A stretch of DNA of 64,000 nt from Haloechinothrix alba (lineage in GTDB: Bacteria; Actinomycetota; Actinomycetes; Mycobacteriales; Pseudonocardiaceae), in assembly GCF_900188115.1 (NCBI RefSeq), contig NZ_FZNW01000020.1:1-64000 (forward strand), in the 5' to 3' direction. Below, piece after piece: positions 16,598 through 24,839 of the stretch. Both the position numbers and the translations under genes were made by a program. Position 1 is the stretch's first letter. Each line of letters opens with the position of its first letter. Under the pieces are notes generated by a model. The model saw nothing but the letters and a program-made list of their open reading frames with translations, was not told the DNA's origin and ran no database searches.

Positions 16598-16634
16598 ACC
16601 AGCGGGTTCGGGGTTCGAGTCCCTGGTGGCGCAC
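16598..16634 (+). repeat. attR (37-bp direct repeat)
   Basis: It is identical to 6219-6255 in the tRNA-Lys gene, but here without an intact 5' half of a tRNA. It marks the right end of the element. Confidence 0.9.
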
Positions 16635-16641
16635 TCTCCAA

Positions 16642-16676
16642 CCGCAGGCCGGCATCCTCGTCGGCCTGCGGTTTTT
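16642..16676 (+). terminator. Displaced tRNA-Lys terminator
   Basis: A perfect 10-bp stem CCGCAGGCCG/CGGCCTGCGG is followed by TTTTT, just 7 bases beyond attR. It was presumably the terminator of tRNA-Lys before the element inserted. Confidence 0.85.
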
Positions 16677-16822
16677 CGTTGCCGCAGCACGACGCCACGT
16701 TGCCGAGAGCCCGGCGCCGGCACTCCGCCACTCCGCGTGACAGACATTGTGGCAGCTATGACAGCCGATTTGTCGCACAACCGTGCCGTGGCGCCGAAGG
16801 GTCGGGGCGGCACGCGGACGGC

Positions 16823-16868
16823 GACAGGGTGGTGCGGGCGCCCCGAGTGACGCCCGCACCACCCTGTC
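16823..16868. terminator. Strong hairpin downstream of the VWA gene
   Basis: An 18-bp perfect stem (16823-16840 with 16851-16868) with a 10-base loop lies just beyond the 3' end of the minus-strand VWA gene. It probably terminates that gene. Confidence 0.75.
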
Positions 16869-16901
16869 TCACCGACCGTCAGTGGTCAGGTTGCGAACCG
16901 C

Positions 16902-18281
16902 TCATCCCGGTGGCGGCGGAACCTCGCAGCGGACGGTCTCGGATTCGTTGCCCGCGCCGTCGACCGCGTGCACCTCGGCGTCACCCTGGATGCGGATCTG
17001 GTAGTCGACGTCGCCGTTCATCTCGCGCTCCCGTGGCTCGGCTCCGGGAGCCTGCACCAGCTTGATCTTGGTGCCGTCCTCGTACGGCCCGAAGACCTCA
17101 CCGCTCTCGTCATCGGTGAGGAAGATCTCCAGGTCGGACCCGTCCTCGTCCTCTGCACCCAGGATGAAGAAGCCGTCCTGGTTGTCCGCCGGTGGCGTGT
17201 TGCCGCCGGAGGGGTTGTTGGTCTCCTCGCACGTGGCGACCGGTTCACAACCACTCACGTCCACGGTGGGGTTGCCGAAGTCGACAGTCTTGCCCTCGGC
17301 GTCGGTGTAGGTCACCGTCGGGTTCACCTCGAGGGTGCCGTTGGTGCCCGCGATGTCGTGGGTGGCGTCGAAGGTCAGCTCCACCGTCTCGGTACGCAGC
17401 TCGTCCATCGTCCAGGTGAGCTGGTTGCCGCTCTGCGACACGTCGCCCTTGGACACCGCGACGTTGCTGATCGAGAAGTCGCTTGCGACCGTATCGACCA
17501 CCTCGACATCGGTGGCTGCCGGCTGAACGATCGCCGCACCGATCTCGGCGAAGATCTCCTCCAGGTCGTCGGAGTCCGGAGTGATGAACACGTGGTCCGG
17601 CGAGGTGGCCCAGTCCTCCAGCTGGCTCGCGTTCACGCTGCCCAGCCCGATGGTGAAGATCTCGGTACCGTCCGCCTTGGCGTCCTCGGCGGCGGCGTCG
17701 GGGTCACCACCGGCGGTGGTCTGGCCGTCGGTGAACATGATCATGATCTTGCTGTTTCCCGGCTCGTCCGCTTCCAGCTCGGTCTGCGCGGTGTCGAACG
17801 CATCCTGGTGGTTGGTCGACCCGCCCGCGGACAGCGCGTCGATCGCCGTCTTGACCGGCGGAGTCAGCGAGGTCAGAGTCTGGTCGACCGTGGCGCCGCC
17901 CGCGAAGCTGACCACGCCCGCCCTGCTGCCGTGCGCGATCTGGCCGTTCTCGTCGCCGTCGGTGGACTCGTCGAGGATGTCGACGAATAGCTTGGACGCC
18001 GACTTGAGGTCGCTCAGCGGCCCTCCGTCCATGCTGCCGGAGCGATCCAGCACCAGCATGGAGTCCGCCGGGTCGCCCGCGATGCCGTCCTCACCGTCCA
18101 GCGTCACGGTGACCGGCACGGTTCCGCCGCAGTCGATGGCATCCTCACCGAGTGACTTGTCGCCCGTGACGGTCCCGCCCGCTGCTGAGGCGGTCCCTGC
18201 GGCGAGCGCCAGCGCCGCGAAGGTGGCGAGCCCGACCACGCCTGCCCTACCGGCAGCCCGTTTTCGTTGCCTGACTTTCAT
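16902..18281 (-). CDS. Secreted von Willebrand factor A domain protein
   Basis: The 459-residue precursor starts at ATG 18281 behind AAGGAGG. It has a basic n-region and an Ala-rich signal peptide ending near residue 34. The VWA domain carries the metal-ion adhesion site DRSGSMDGG (D79, S81, S83), a later FTDGQTT with the conserved Thr/Asp, and HVFITPDS. An Ig-like domain and an acidic C-terminal domain follow, with Cys residues flanking a linker. No LPXTG anchor or C-terminal membrane segment is seen, so it is secreted or held by other means. Such proteins bind ligands or surfaces. The substrate is unknown. A longer upstream frame has no better start. Confidence 0.85.
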   Translation of the reverse strand: MKVRQRKRAAGRAGVVGLATFAALALAAGTASAAGGTVTGDKSLGEDAIDCGGTVPVTVTLDGEDGIAGDPADSMLVLDRSGSMDGGPLSDLKSASKLFVDILDESTDGDENGQIAHGSRAGVVSFAGGATVDQTLTSLTPPVKTAIDALSAGGSTNHQDAFDTAQTELEADEPGNSKIMIMFTDGQTTAGGDPDAAAEDAKADGTEIFTIGLGSVNASQLEDWATSPDHVFITPDSDDLEEIFAEIGAAIVQPAATDVEVVDTVASDFSISNVAVSKGDVSQSGNQLTWTMDELRTETVELTFDATHDIAGTNGTLEVNPTVTYTDAEGKTVDFGNPTVDVSGCEPVATCEETNNPSGGNTPPADNQDGFFILGAEDEDGSDLEIFLTDDESGEVFGPYEDGTKIKLVQAPGAEPREREMNGDVDYQIRIQGDAEVHAVDGAGNESETVRCEVPPPPG

Positions 18282-18679
18282 GAGATGGATACCTCCTTGA
18301 TGTGACCACGGAAGACCCCCGCGACTGTTCACGTCGCGATCCGGACTTTCGTGATCAAGAAGGCCTGGCCAGGCTAACGGAACATAGCTAGCTATCGTCA
18401 TATATCGCTCTTCGGCCTCCGGTGTTACACGACACCCGGAAATACCTTCTCGCCTGCGGGGGGATCCCACCGGCGACGCGCACGGCGGGCGGCGGAGGAT
18501 ACTCAGCGTGCCACGAGCGGCGCGTTCCGGGTACTCGGTCCGTGGCCCGGTCGGGGCTTCTGGCAGCATGTCCACATCGCAGCTGCCGTCCGGATCGGGG
18601 CATTGATGACGTCCCGCACGGATGCAGCGACGAACACCGGCTACACAACCTCAACACACTCATCTACGGGAGTCGTTCG
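18282..18679. other. Non-coding divergent promoter region
   Basis: About 400 bases separate the VWA gene and a lipoprotein gene. An AT-rich stretch around 18380-18410, with the palindrome TAGCTAGCTA inside ACATAGCTAGCTATCG, probably holds the VWA promoter. No further gene is convincing here. Confidence 0.4.
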
Positions 18680-19003
18680 ATGCGCAAGAGTGGCCTTCTG
18701 CCAGTACTCGTCCTCGCCGCTGCCGTTTCCGCCTGCGGCAGCGACTCGGCCCAGGACCAGTGGGCCGACGAGCTCGCCGAAGCCGGCATCGAAGTCAACG
18801 AAGGCCTCACCTTCGAGGACATGTTCGAGCGCGCGGAAGTGTACTGCGACTTCGAGGACAAGGACACCGTCGCCCAGCTGGCCGAGCAGATGCTGTCGGA
18901 CGAGCAGGAGTCCAGCCTGACCGCGCCCGGCCAGGACCCGGCCGAGGCTGCCGAGGTCTACGCGGACGCCACCTGGGAACACATCTGCGGGTCCGGCGAG
19001 TAG
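18680..19003 (+). CDS. Small lipoprotein, DUF732-like
   Basis: The 107-residue precursor has a lipoprotein signal with VSAC (Cys19) and a mature helical, acidic domain with two Cys (in EVYCDF and EHICGS). A WADELAEAGIEV start, a central Cys and a terminal Cys resemble the DUF732 fold seen in mycolata lipoproteins, although similarity is only by pattern. GGGAG lies about 10 bases upstream of the ATG. Function is unknown. It is not obviously part of an operon. Confidence 0.65.
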   Translation: MRKSGLLPVLVLAAAVSACGSDSAQDQWADELAEAGIEVNEGLTFEDMFERAEVYCDFEDKDTVAQLAEQMLSDEQESSLTAPGQDPAEAAEVYADATWEHICGSGE

Positions 19004-19122
19004 GCAGGCATCCCGGGGTGCCTGCCCGGCTATGACCCGCGCACCGGTTCGGCCGGGCGAGCCCGGCGACCCCCGCTGGCTCGCCTGCCGTTCGAACCCG
19101 ATGGTCGATCGTTGAGGCACAC

Positions 19123-20124
19123 ATGAAAGCACTGTGGGATGCCGAGACCGACCTGATCACGTGGATCCAGGGCTGGGGTGACTGGCTCCAGGCTCCGATG
19201 ACGGCGGTCTCGGCGCTCGGGTCCGAGGTGCTGTACCTGGGGCTGGCCCCGCTGGTCTTCTGGAGCGTCAGCGCGAGCATCGGCGCGCGACTCTACGTCC
19301 TGCTCATCGCCAGCGCCACGGTCAACATCGTGCTCAAGTCGTTCGTCCACGGACCCCGGCCGTACTGGTTCAGCCCGCAGGTCACCCGGATGACCGTCGA
19401 GTCAAGCTTCGGTGCGCCTTCCGGCCACGCGCAGATGTCGACGACCCTGTGGGGATACCTCGCGGCGAAGATCCGCCGACGCTGGGCGTGGGTGGTCGCG
19501 ATCATCCTGGTCGTCGCGGTCTCGGTCACGCGACTGTATCTCGGCGTCCACTTCGTCAGCGACGTACTCGCGGGCATGCTGGTCGGGGTACTGGCCCTGT
19601 GGTGCGCGCTGCGCTACGAGGACCGGCTACTCCGCTGGTGGCACCGGTGGCCGGTACCGGGCCAACTCGCCATCGCGCTCGGCATATCCCTCGTCGCCCC
19701 GCTGATCTCGGCGGTCTGGCAGGCCACCGTCGGCTCCGACTGGTCCACTCCGGACAGCTGGACCGGGGCGGTCCCCGCCGACCTGGAGACCGGCGGGATG
19801 AGTACGGTACTGCAGGCTTCCGGGGCACTGCTCGGTCTGCTGTGCGGGCTGTCCCTGCTGTGGGCGCGTGGCTGGTACAGCGCCGAAGGCTCGGTCTTCA
19901 GCAGGTTCGTGCGCGGAGCACTCGGCGTACTGGGCATGGCCGCGGCCGTGATGGTGCTGCGCCTGGCCGTACCGGATCCGGACGGCGCGCTCGGTTACGC
20001 ACGCGACTTCGTGCTCGCGGCACTGACCATGATCTGGGGGTTCTGGCTGATCCCCGAGCTGTTCATCCGGGCCAGGCTCGCCGCGCGCCCCTCCCCGATG
20101 GGCGGGGCCGCGCGCGCTCGTTGA
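19123..20124 (+). CDS. PAP2-superfamily membrane phosphatase
   Basis: The 333-residue membrane protein has about eight predicted membrane segments. The three PAP2 motifs are KSFVHGPRPYW (about 68-78), SGHAQ near 102 with its catalytic His, and RLYLGVHFVSDVLAG near 142-156. PAP2 enzymes remove phosphate from lipid phosphates such as phosphatidate or undecaprenyl diphosphate. The C-terminal half extends beyond the core as extra membrane helices and ends in Arg-rich cytoplasmic sequence. The substrate cannot be read from the sequence. Confidence 0.88.
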   Translation: MKALWDAETDLITWIQGWGDWLQAPMTAVSALGSEVLYLGLAPLVFWSVSASIGARLYVLLIASATVNIVLKSFVHGPRPYWFSPQVTRMTVESSFGAPSGHAQMSTTLWGYLAAKIRRRWAWVVAIILVVAVSVTRLYLGVHFVSDVLAGMLVGVLALWCALRYEDRLLRWWHRWPVPGQLAIALGISLVAPLISAVWQATVGSDWSTPDSWTGAVPADLETGGMSTVLQASGALLGLLCGLSLLWARGWYSAEGSVFSRFVRGALGVLGMAAAVMVLRLAVPDPDGALGYARDFVLAALTMIWGFWLIPELFIRARLAARPSPMGGAARAR

Positions 20125-20184
20125 CGCCCCGTGGACAGCAGCACGCGAACCGTGCCGGCGTACCGGCGTTCACCTCGCGGGTCG

Positions 20185-20835
20185 TTACATCGCCGAGGTC
20201 ATCGCGCGCGAGCGCCGCACCGTCCACACCAGCACGGCGCCGAGCAACACCAGCGTCAGCGGGTAGAAGATGGGCCGTAGCGGCACCAGTACCGGCGTCA
20301 GCGTCGCCGCGACCCCGGATCCGATGGCGAGCAGGAATGTCGGAACGCAACACGCGAATCCGAGCAGGAAGGCGGGGGCGGCGGCGAGGATCCCGCTGTA
20401 TCCGGGGCGGCGGCACGCGACCGCGTGCTTCGCGGTGTACGCGGCGACGGCGATGTTGCACCCGACCAGGCCGGCGACGACCGCGCCGAGCAGGATGTTC
20501 ATCGGGCTGAGGAAGACGGCGATGTGCGCACCGGGATGCAACACGAGCAGCGGCTCGAAGAGGTAGGGAGCGCGCGTGTCGAACGGGCCCGATTCCGCGA
20601 GCTGCGCGAACGGTGTGCCGGACCAGCGGTCGGACACCGAGAACGCGAGGTCGCCGTTCGCCGTCAGGTACAGCACCAGCACGGCGGAACCGACCAGCAA
20701 CGCGAGCCCGCGGTAGGCGCGGTGCGCGAGGACCGTACGCAGCGTACGCGGCACCTGCGCCGGTGCGCGCACGCTCGCGTCCACGGCGTCCCCCACCCTG
20801 CCGAGGGCACGCACGATCAAGCCCGCGCTGCTCAC
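20185..20835 (-). CDS. Membrane protein coupled to a DUF3179 protein
   Basis: This 216-residue protein has about five hydrophobic segments and a GFACCVPTFLL stretch with paired Cys. Its GTG start (20835) overlaps the stop of the DUF3179 gene as GTGA, so the two are translationally coupled and probably act together in the envelope. The Cys pair in a membrane helix hints at metal or redox chemistry, but no family is recognised. Confidence 0.75.
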   Translation of the reverse strand: MSSAGLIVRALGRVGDAVDASVRAPAQVPRTLRTVLAHRAYRGLALLVGSAVLVLYLTANGDLAFSVSDRWSGTPFAQLAESGPFDTRAPYLFEPLLVLHPGAHIAVFLSPMNILLGAVVAGLVGCNIAVAAYTAKHAVACRRPGYSGILAAAPAFLLGFACCVPTFLLAIGSGVAATLTPVLVPLRPIFYPLTLVLLGAVLVWTVRRSRAMTSAM

Positions 20836-21848
20836 CGCCGCACCTCGGTGTCCGGGTAGAACGAGAACCACGAGAACCACATGGCGTCCATGAAGTCGGC
20901 GGGCTCACCACTGTCGGCACGCGACACGCGCGCCGTCTCCAGGTCTTCGTCCCATTCCGCCCGGACGCCGACACCGCCGACCTCGGCGTCCACCGTGCCT
21001 TCCTCGCGTACGCGTTCCTTGGGAATGGCGAGCTGGGAGTCCCCGCCACGGATACCGAGGACGACCTCCTTGCTGCCGAAGGTGTCGTCGGTGGGCTCCA
21101 CGGGGAAGATCGTGCCCTCGTCGACGTAGTACCCGCTCTGCTCGCGGTACGAACCGTACGGGTCGCGATGGTAGTCCCGCAGCGCACCGGTGTCGGTCGT
21201 CAGCACCCGGGTGTCCGGGTGCTCGGCACGCCATGCTCGCCACGTGGTCCACACCAGCGGCACCGTGCGCAGCTGCCGCCCCTTGAGGGAGCCGCTGATC
21301 GCGGTACCCAGCACCTGCGGCCAGTCCGAGTCGGTGTCCCTGTCGTACATCAGCAGGTTCGAGTTGACGAGGTTGCCGGTCGTCCCGAAGGTCATGTCCG
21401 GCCGCTCGTCGGTACCGGTGAACCCGACGGTCGTTCCGGTCAGCGGGCAGTACGTGACGGCGAGGCGGTCGTCGCCGAACGTGTCGTTGACGATCTCGTG
21501 CCACACCAGGACCGGTTGCGGGTACACGCGGGCCTCGCCGCTGTACACCAGTCCGAACACGATGTCGTCGTCCTGCAGGAAGTCGACGTCCCCGGCCCCG
21601 GCGAACTGCGGGTCATCGATCGGCGGGATGCCGTCCTTGCCGGGACCTCCCGAGACGACAGCGTTCGCGAGCTCGTCCAACGTGCTCTCCTGCGCCCCGG
21701 CAGCAGCACCGTCAGCAGGCGAGTCCCCGGATCGCAGCTGCCAGGCCAGCGCCCCTCCACCACCGACGGCAGCGAGTCCACCGAGCGCTGCCGCACCCTT
21801 GAGTACCTGGCGCCTACCCGGCTGTCGAGGTGAGTTCTCCGTCACCAT
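20832..21848 (-). CDS. DUF3179 family protein exported by Tat
   Basis: The 338-residue precursor has a twin-arginine signal (RRQVLKG at 12-18) and a hydrophobic stretch to about residue 42. A DUF3179 domain follows with the typical CPLTGTTVGF, FGTTGNLVNSNLLMYDR and RTVPLVWTTW segments. The family is widespread in archaea and bacteria, its function is unknown, and a single conserved Cys suggests metal or heme-type cofactor use. The gene is preceded by a 54-bp tandem repeat (21895-22002). Confidence 0.85.
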   Translation of the reverse strand: MVTENSPRQPGRRQVLKGAAALGGLAAVGGGGALAWQLRSGDSPADGAAAGAQESTLDELANAVVSGGPGKDGIPPIDDPQFAGAGDVDFLQDDDIVFGLVYSGEARVYPQPVLVWHEIVNDTFGDDRLAVTYCPLTGTTVGFTGTDERPDMTFGTTGNLVNSNLLMYDRDTDSDWPQVLGTAISGSLKGRQLRTVPLVWTTWRAWRAEHPDTRVLTTDTGALRDYHRDPYGSYREQSGYYVDEGTIFPVEPTDDTFGSKEVVLGIRGGDSQLAIPKERVREEGTVDAEVGGVGVRAEWDEDLETARVSRADSGEPADFMDAMWFSWFSFYPDTEVRR

Positions 21849-21894
21849 GCATCGCCTCCACGTCCCACCGACCGTCGTCGCCGAATGGTGCGTC

Positions 21895-22002
21895 TACAGC
21901 TTCAACTCACCGGCGTGGTGGCGTGTTCGAGGACTGTCCGCCTGCTGATACAGCTTCAACTCACCGGCGTGGTGGCGTGTTCGAGGACTGTCCGCCTGCT
22001 GA
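21895..22002. repeat. Two perfect tandem copies of a 54-bp unit
   Basis: 21895-21948 and 21949-22002 are identical, beginning TACAGCTTCAACTCACCGGC and ending CTGTCCGCCTGCTGA. They lie between the DUF3179 gene and arfB, in the DUF3179 promoter region. The 3' end of the unit recurs in another gene's upstream region at 24750-24766. Confidence 0.9.
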
Positions 22003-22064
22003 CAATGCGGGTACCGGCCCCGCCTGCCGGGGCGGGGCGTGCGAGCCGGGCTCGGCGGGCGTGG

Positions 22065-22487
22065 CTACTCGATCTGCCCGCGTCGCCCCTTCTTGATCTC
22101 GGAGCGGTGTTTCTTCGCTGCGAGCCTACGTTCCTTGGCGCCCCTGCTCGGTTTCGTGGGCCGCCTCCTCGGCGGAGGGGGCTCGGCGGCGTCACGAAGG
22201 AGGGCGGCGAGCCGGTTCCTGGCGGCCTCACGATTGGCGAGCTGCGTCCTGCTGTCGCTCGCGGCCACCGTGACGACCCCGTCGACCAGCCTCCTGTCCA
22301 GGCGTTCCAGCATGCGCGGGCGCAAGCTGTCCGGCATGCTCGGCGAGCGCAGCAGGTCGAAGGACAGCTCGACACGCGACTCCGTGGCGTCGGCCCCCTG
22401 GCCGCCGGAGCCGGAGGAGCGGGAGAACCGCTCGGCCAGCTCGGCGGCCGGGATCACCAGCCGGTCGTTCACCACGAGATCGCTCAT
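22065..22487 (-). CDS. arfB: ArfB-type peptidyl-tRNA hydrolase
   Basis: ArfB rescues stalled ribosomes by hydrolysing peptidyl-tRNA. The 140-residue protein has the catalytic GGQ (28-30) in RSSGSGGQGADATESRVEL. The basic C-terminal tail from about residue 108 (RGAKERRLAAKKHRSEIKKG) is the part that enters the empty mRNA channel. The residues after GGQ read GAD instead of the common HVN, a local difference in the catalytic loop. The start is ATG 22487. Confidence 0.88.
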   Translation of the reverse strand: MSDLVVNDRLVIPAAELAERFSRSSGSGGQGADATESRVELSFDLLRSPSMPDSLRPRMLERLDRRLVDGVVTVAASDSRTQLANREAARNRLAALLRDAAEPPPPRRRPTKPSRGAKERRLAAKKHRSEIKKGRRGQIE

Positions 22488-22569
22488 GGCCCCAGTGTGC
22501 CTGGCGTCGCCTCCGCGGACGGTACACCCCGGCGCCGTCACGCGGCCCCGCCGCGTACACCGGAGCGGC

Positions 22570-23256
22570 TCACCGCGCGAACGCGTGCGCGTGCGCAGCC
22601 ATCGCCACGGCGCTGCCCGGCCGCTCGTCGAGCGAGCAGGCGTACCCGCTCGGCAGCACGCAGACCGTGCGCGCACCGAGCTCGATCGCCTGGGAGATCG
22701 GCGTGTTGTTGGTGACCCCACCGTCGATGAACACCCTGCCACCGTGCTCCACCGGCGGGAACACCCCGGGAATCGCCGCGCTGGCCACGACAGCGCTCTC
22801 CGCAGGACCGGTCGACAGCCGTGTCTCCTCGCCGGTGAGCAGGTCCGTCGCGATCGTGGAGAGCGGGACTCGTGCCCCCTCGAGCGATGCGAACTCCACC
22901 CACTTTCTGACCAGCTCCCGCAGTCCCCGCAGCGACGTGACGTGGTTGCGGCGGCCGAGTAGCGCGAGCAGGGCTGTCACCGGGCGCAGCGGGAAGACGT
23001 CCCGGGTGCGCAGCCGCGACCAGATACCAGCCAGCTCGTCGGCCGTGTCCACCGTCTGTGCGCGGGATGCGACGAAGGCCCCGTTGAGGGCACCCACCGA
23101 CGTGGTCACCAGCAGGTCCGGGGTGATCTCGCGGCTGTACAGCGCCTGGAGCATGCCGACCTGAACCGCGCCCATGCTGCCGCCGCCGGACAGCACGAAC
23201 GCGACCGGGCCGTCGAGAAATCCCGGAGCCTCCTCGTCCACGACGTCCACCTCCAC
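22570..23256 (-). CDS. Patatin-like phospholipase, short form
   Basis: Patatin enzymes are lipid acyl hydrolases with a Ser-Asp dyad. The 228-residue protein has the oxyanion loop GGGSMG (24-29), nucleophile Ser53 in TTSVGALNG and FIDGGVTNN with the dyad Asp near 178. It ends abruptly after AMAAHAHAFAR. Related actinobacterial proteins continue for some 50 residues, so the C-terminus may be truncated by an early TGA, but the catalytic core is complete. No signal peptide is present, so it acts in the cytoplasm or at the inner membrane face. Confidence 0.82.
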   Translation of the reverse strand: MEVDVVDEEAPGFLDGPVAFVLSGGGSMGAVQVGMLQALYSREITPDLLVTTSVGALNGAFVASRAQTVDTADELAGIWSRLRTRDVFPLRPVTALLALLGRRNHVTSLRGLRELVRKWVEFASLEGARVPLSTIATDLLTGEETRLSTGPAESAVVASAAIPGVFPPVEHGGRVFIDGGVTNNTPISQAIELGARTVCVLPSGYACSLDERPGSAVAMAAHAHAFAR

Positions 23257-23266
23257 GCTCGTACGG

Positions 23267-23938
23267 TTACTCGGGTAACGCGAGCAGCCCCCGCGCCACC
23301 CCTACGAGGTCGTCCTCCTCGACGTCGGCTCGGGTGAATATCTCCGGGTAGTGCCCCTCGAGCCTGCTCGCCCAGCCTGTCGTCAGGCCGGCCCGCTTCG
23401 CGCCGTGGCAGTCGAAGGCGTGCACGGCGACCAGCGCGGTCCGCGCGGGCAGCGTTCCCAGCCTGTCGAGCGCGTACCGGTACACGTGGGCAGGCGGTTT
23501 CCAGCTCCCCGCGTCGGCGACGCTGATCACCACGTCGACGTAACGATCCAGGCCGGTGCGCGCGAGGAACGCCGTCGTCGCCTGCTCGGTGCCGTTGGTC
23601 AGGCACGCCATCGGCACACCGGCGTCCGCGAGCGCACGCATGGCAGGATCGGCATCCGGATGCGCCCGCAGTTCGCCGAAACCGGACAGCACGTGCTCCA
23701 CATCGGACTCCCCGAGCCGCCCTCCGGAGAGCGTGCGCAGCGCCGCGGCCGCCACGCGCGGGAACGGTTCGTAGTCCCCGGCGAGGGACAGAGCCATCCC
23801 GTCCCGCAAGACCCGGTCGAACCAGCGCTCCAGCGTCTCCGGGGCCAGCCCCACCGCCGAGAAGCGCTGCCGCAGCGGTTCAAGCGCCATCAGCGTCTCG
23901 ACGACGTCGAACACCACCCTGCCCGGCCTTGCGGTCAT
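23267..23938 (-). CDS. HAD-family hydrolase, haloacid dehalogenase type II-like
   Basis: The 223-residue protein carries the four HAD motifs: VVFDVVETL with nucleophile Asp11, ACLTNGTEQ, GSWKPPAHVYR and VAVHAFDCHGAKRAG. Motif spacing and an all-helical cap resemble L-2-haloacid dehalogenases, although phosphatase activity is equally possible. The gene starts at ATG 23938, 28 bases after the end of a TetR gene in the same direction, so the pair is probably an operon with TetR as its regulator. Confidence 0.82.
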   Translation of the reverse strand: MTARPGRVVFDVVETLMALEPLRQRFSAVGLAPETLERWFDRVLRDGMALSLAGDYEPFPRVAAAALRTLSGGRLGESDVEHVLSGFGELRAHPDADPAMRALADAGVPMACLTNGTEQATTAFLARTGLDRYVDVVISVADAGSWKPPAHVYRYALDRLGTLPARTALVAVHAFDCHGAKRAGLTTGWASRLEGHYPEIFTRADVEEDDLVGVARGLLALPE

Positions 23939-23966
23939 CGCCACACCTCGCAATCCGTCCGGGAGA

Positions 23967-24602
23967 CTACTTTCCCTGTGGCCAGGTATCGGCGTCACTA
24001 CCCGGAGCGCGGATCGCGCTCAGCGCGGCCGCGACCGCCTGCCGCAACGACTTCACATCGGCGCCGTCCCTGGATCGCACGTTGATCCCCTGCGTCAGCA
24101 ACAACAGGTACTCGACGGTGGCTTCCGTGTCCACGTCCGTCCTGAGCTGGCCGAGCTCGCCCGCCCTGCCGAGCGCGTCGCGCAGCGCCTTGGCGGTGTG
24201 CTTGCGCTGCGCCGCAAGGATCTCCGCGACATCCGGGTCCTCGCCCTGGGCGGACAGCTGCACGGCCGTCGCAAGGCAGCCCCACCGTGCCCGCGCTCCC
24301 CAGCAGCGGGCCTTGATCAAGCGCCCGAAGAACGCCGCGATGCTCGGCAGGCCGTCCCCGCCACCGTCCAGGGCCGTGACCACCGGGTCGACATAGTCCC
24401 TCAGGTACCGCCGCAACGCCGCGAGCGAGAGCTGGTGCTTGCTGCCGAACGTGGCGTACAGGCTGGACCTGCTCAGCCCGGTGGCGTCGACGATGTCCTG
24501 TATTCCGGTTTCGGCCCATCCCCGCCGCCACAGCAGCGGCACGACAGCGTCGATCGCGTCCTCGGGGTCGAAGTGTTTGCTACCCGGCACCGCGCGTCCC
24601 AC
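23967..24602 (-). CDS. TetR/AcrR-family regulator
   Basis: The 211-residue protein has an N-terminal TetR helix-turn-helix (about 12-55, IQDIVDATGLSRSSLYATFG) and a C-terminal ligand domain with ARWGCLATAVQLS, common in regulators of reductase and hydrolase genes. It likely regulates the following HAD gene and possibly the divergent hydrolase-OsmC gene at 24840. The GTG at 24602 is preceded by AGGTGAG. A GTG four codons downstream is an alternative. Confidence 0.88.
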   Translation of the reverse strand: MGRAVPGSKHFDPEDAIDAVVPLLWRRGWAETGIQDIVDATGLSRSSLYATFGSKHQLSLAALRRYLRDYVDPVVTALDGGGDGLPSIAAFFGRLIKARCWGARARWGCLATAVQLSAQGEDPDVAEILAAQRKHTAKALRDALGRAGELGQLRTDVDTEATVEYLLLLTQGINVRSRDGADVKSLRQAVAAALSAIRAPGSDADTWPQGK

Positions 24603-24726
24603 TCACCTGTCTGGTCGGCCGCCACGCCCTGTGGGGCCCATCGGAAACCGGCCTGGAATCGACGTTCCAACGTATTCCTCGGCGGCGCCGGGTGGCAAGA
24701 TCCACCCCTCGGTTGTGTGACGGGCA

Positions 24727-24788
24727 CTCGTACGAGCGGAGTGCGGGGCTGTCCGCCTGCTGACAGCATGGGTATCGGATCCGCCGGG
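24727..24788. promoter_or_regulatory. Palindrome and repeat element in the TetR/hydrolase divergent region
   Basis: CTCGTACGAG (24727-24736) is a perfect 10-bp palindrome suited to a TetR-type operator. Just after it, CTGTCCGCCTGCTGACA (24750-24766) matches the 3' end of the 54-bp tandem repeat at 21895-22002 and its following bases. It contains CTGTC-N8-GACAG, and both copies are followed by a GGTAYCGG string. Confidence 0.5.
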
Positions 24789-24839
24789 TGTGGCGTTGTG
24801 TACCGACGTGATCACGATCTCGACGCGGAGAGGACACCG

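Larger units (their letters stand above)
6219..16634. mobile_element. pSAM2-type actinomycete integrative and conjugative element
   Basis: The 10.4-kb segment is bounded by identical 37-bp repeats. The left copy is the 3' end of tRNA-Lys and the right copy stands alone. Gene order is int, xis, rep (RepSA-like), a small ORF, an FtsK-like tra gene, a membrane protein and two small genes on the minus strand. A regulator follows on the plus strand, then a NUDIX gene and one cargo gene on the minus strand. This is the modular plan of AICEs such as pSAM2 (about 11 kb), which excise, replicate by rolling circle and transfer double-stranded DNA through a single FtsK-like pump. All core genes look intact, so the element may be active. 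Confidence 0.92.
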
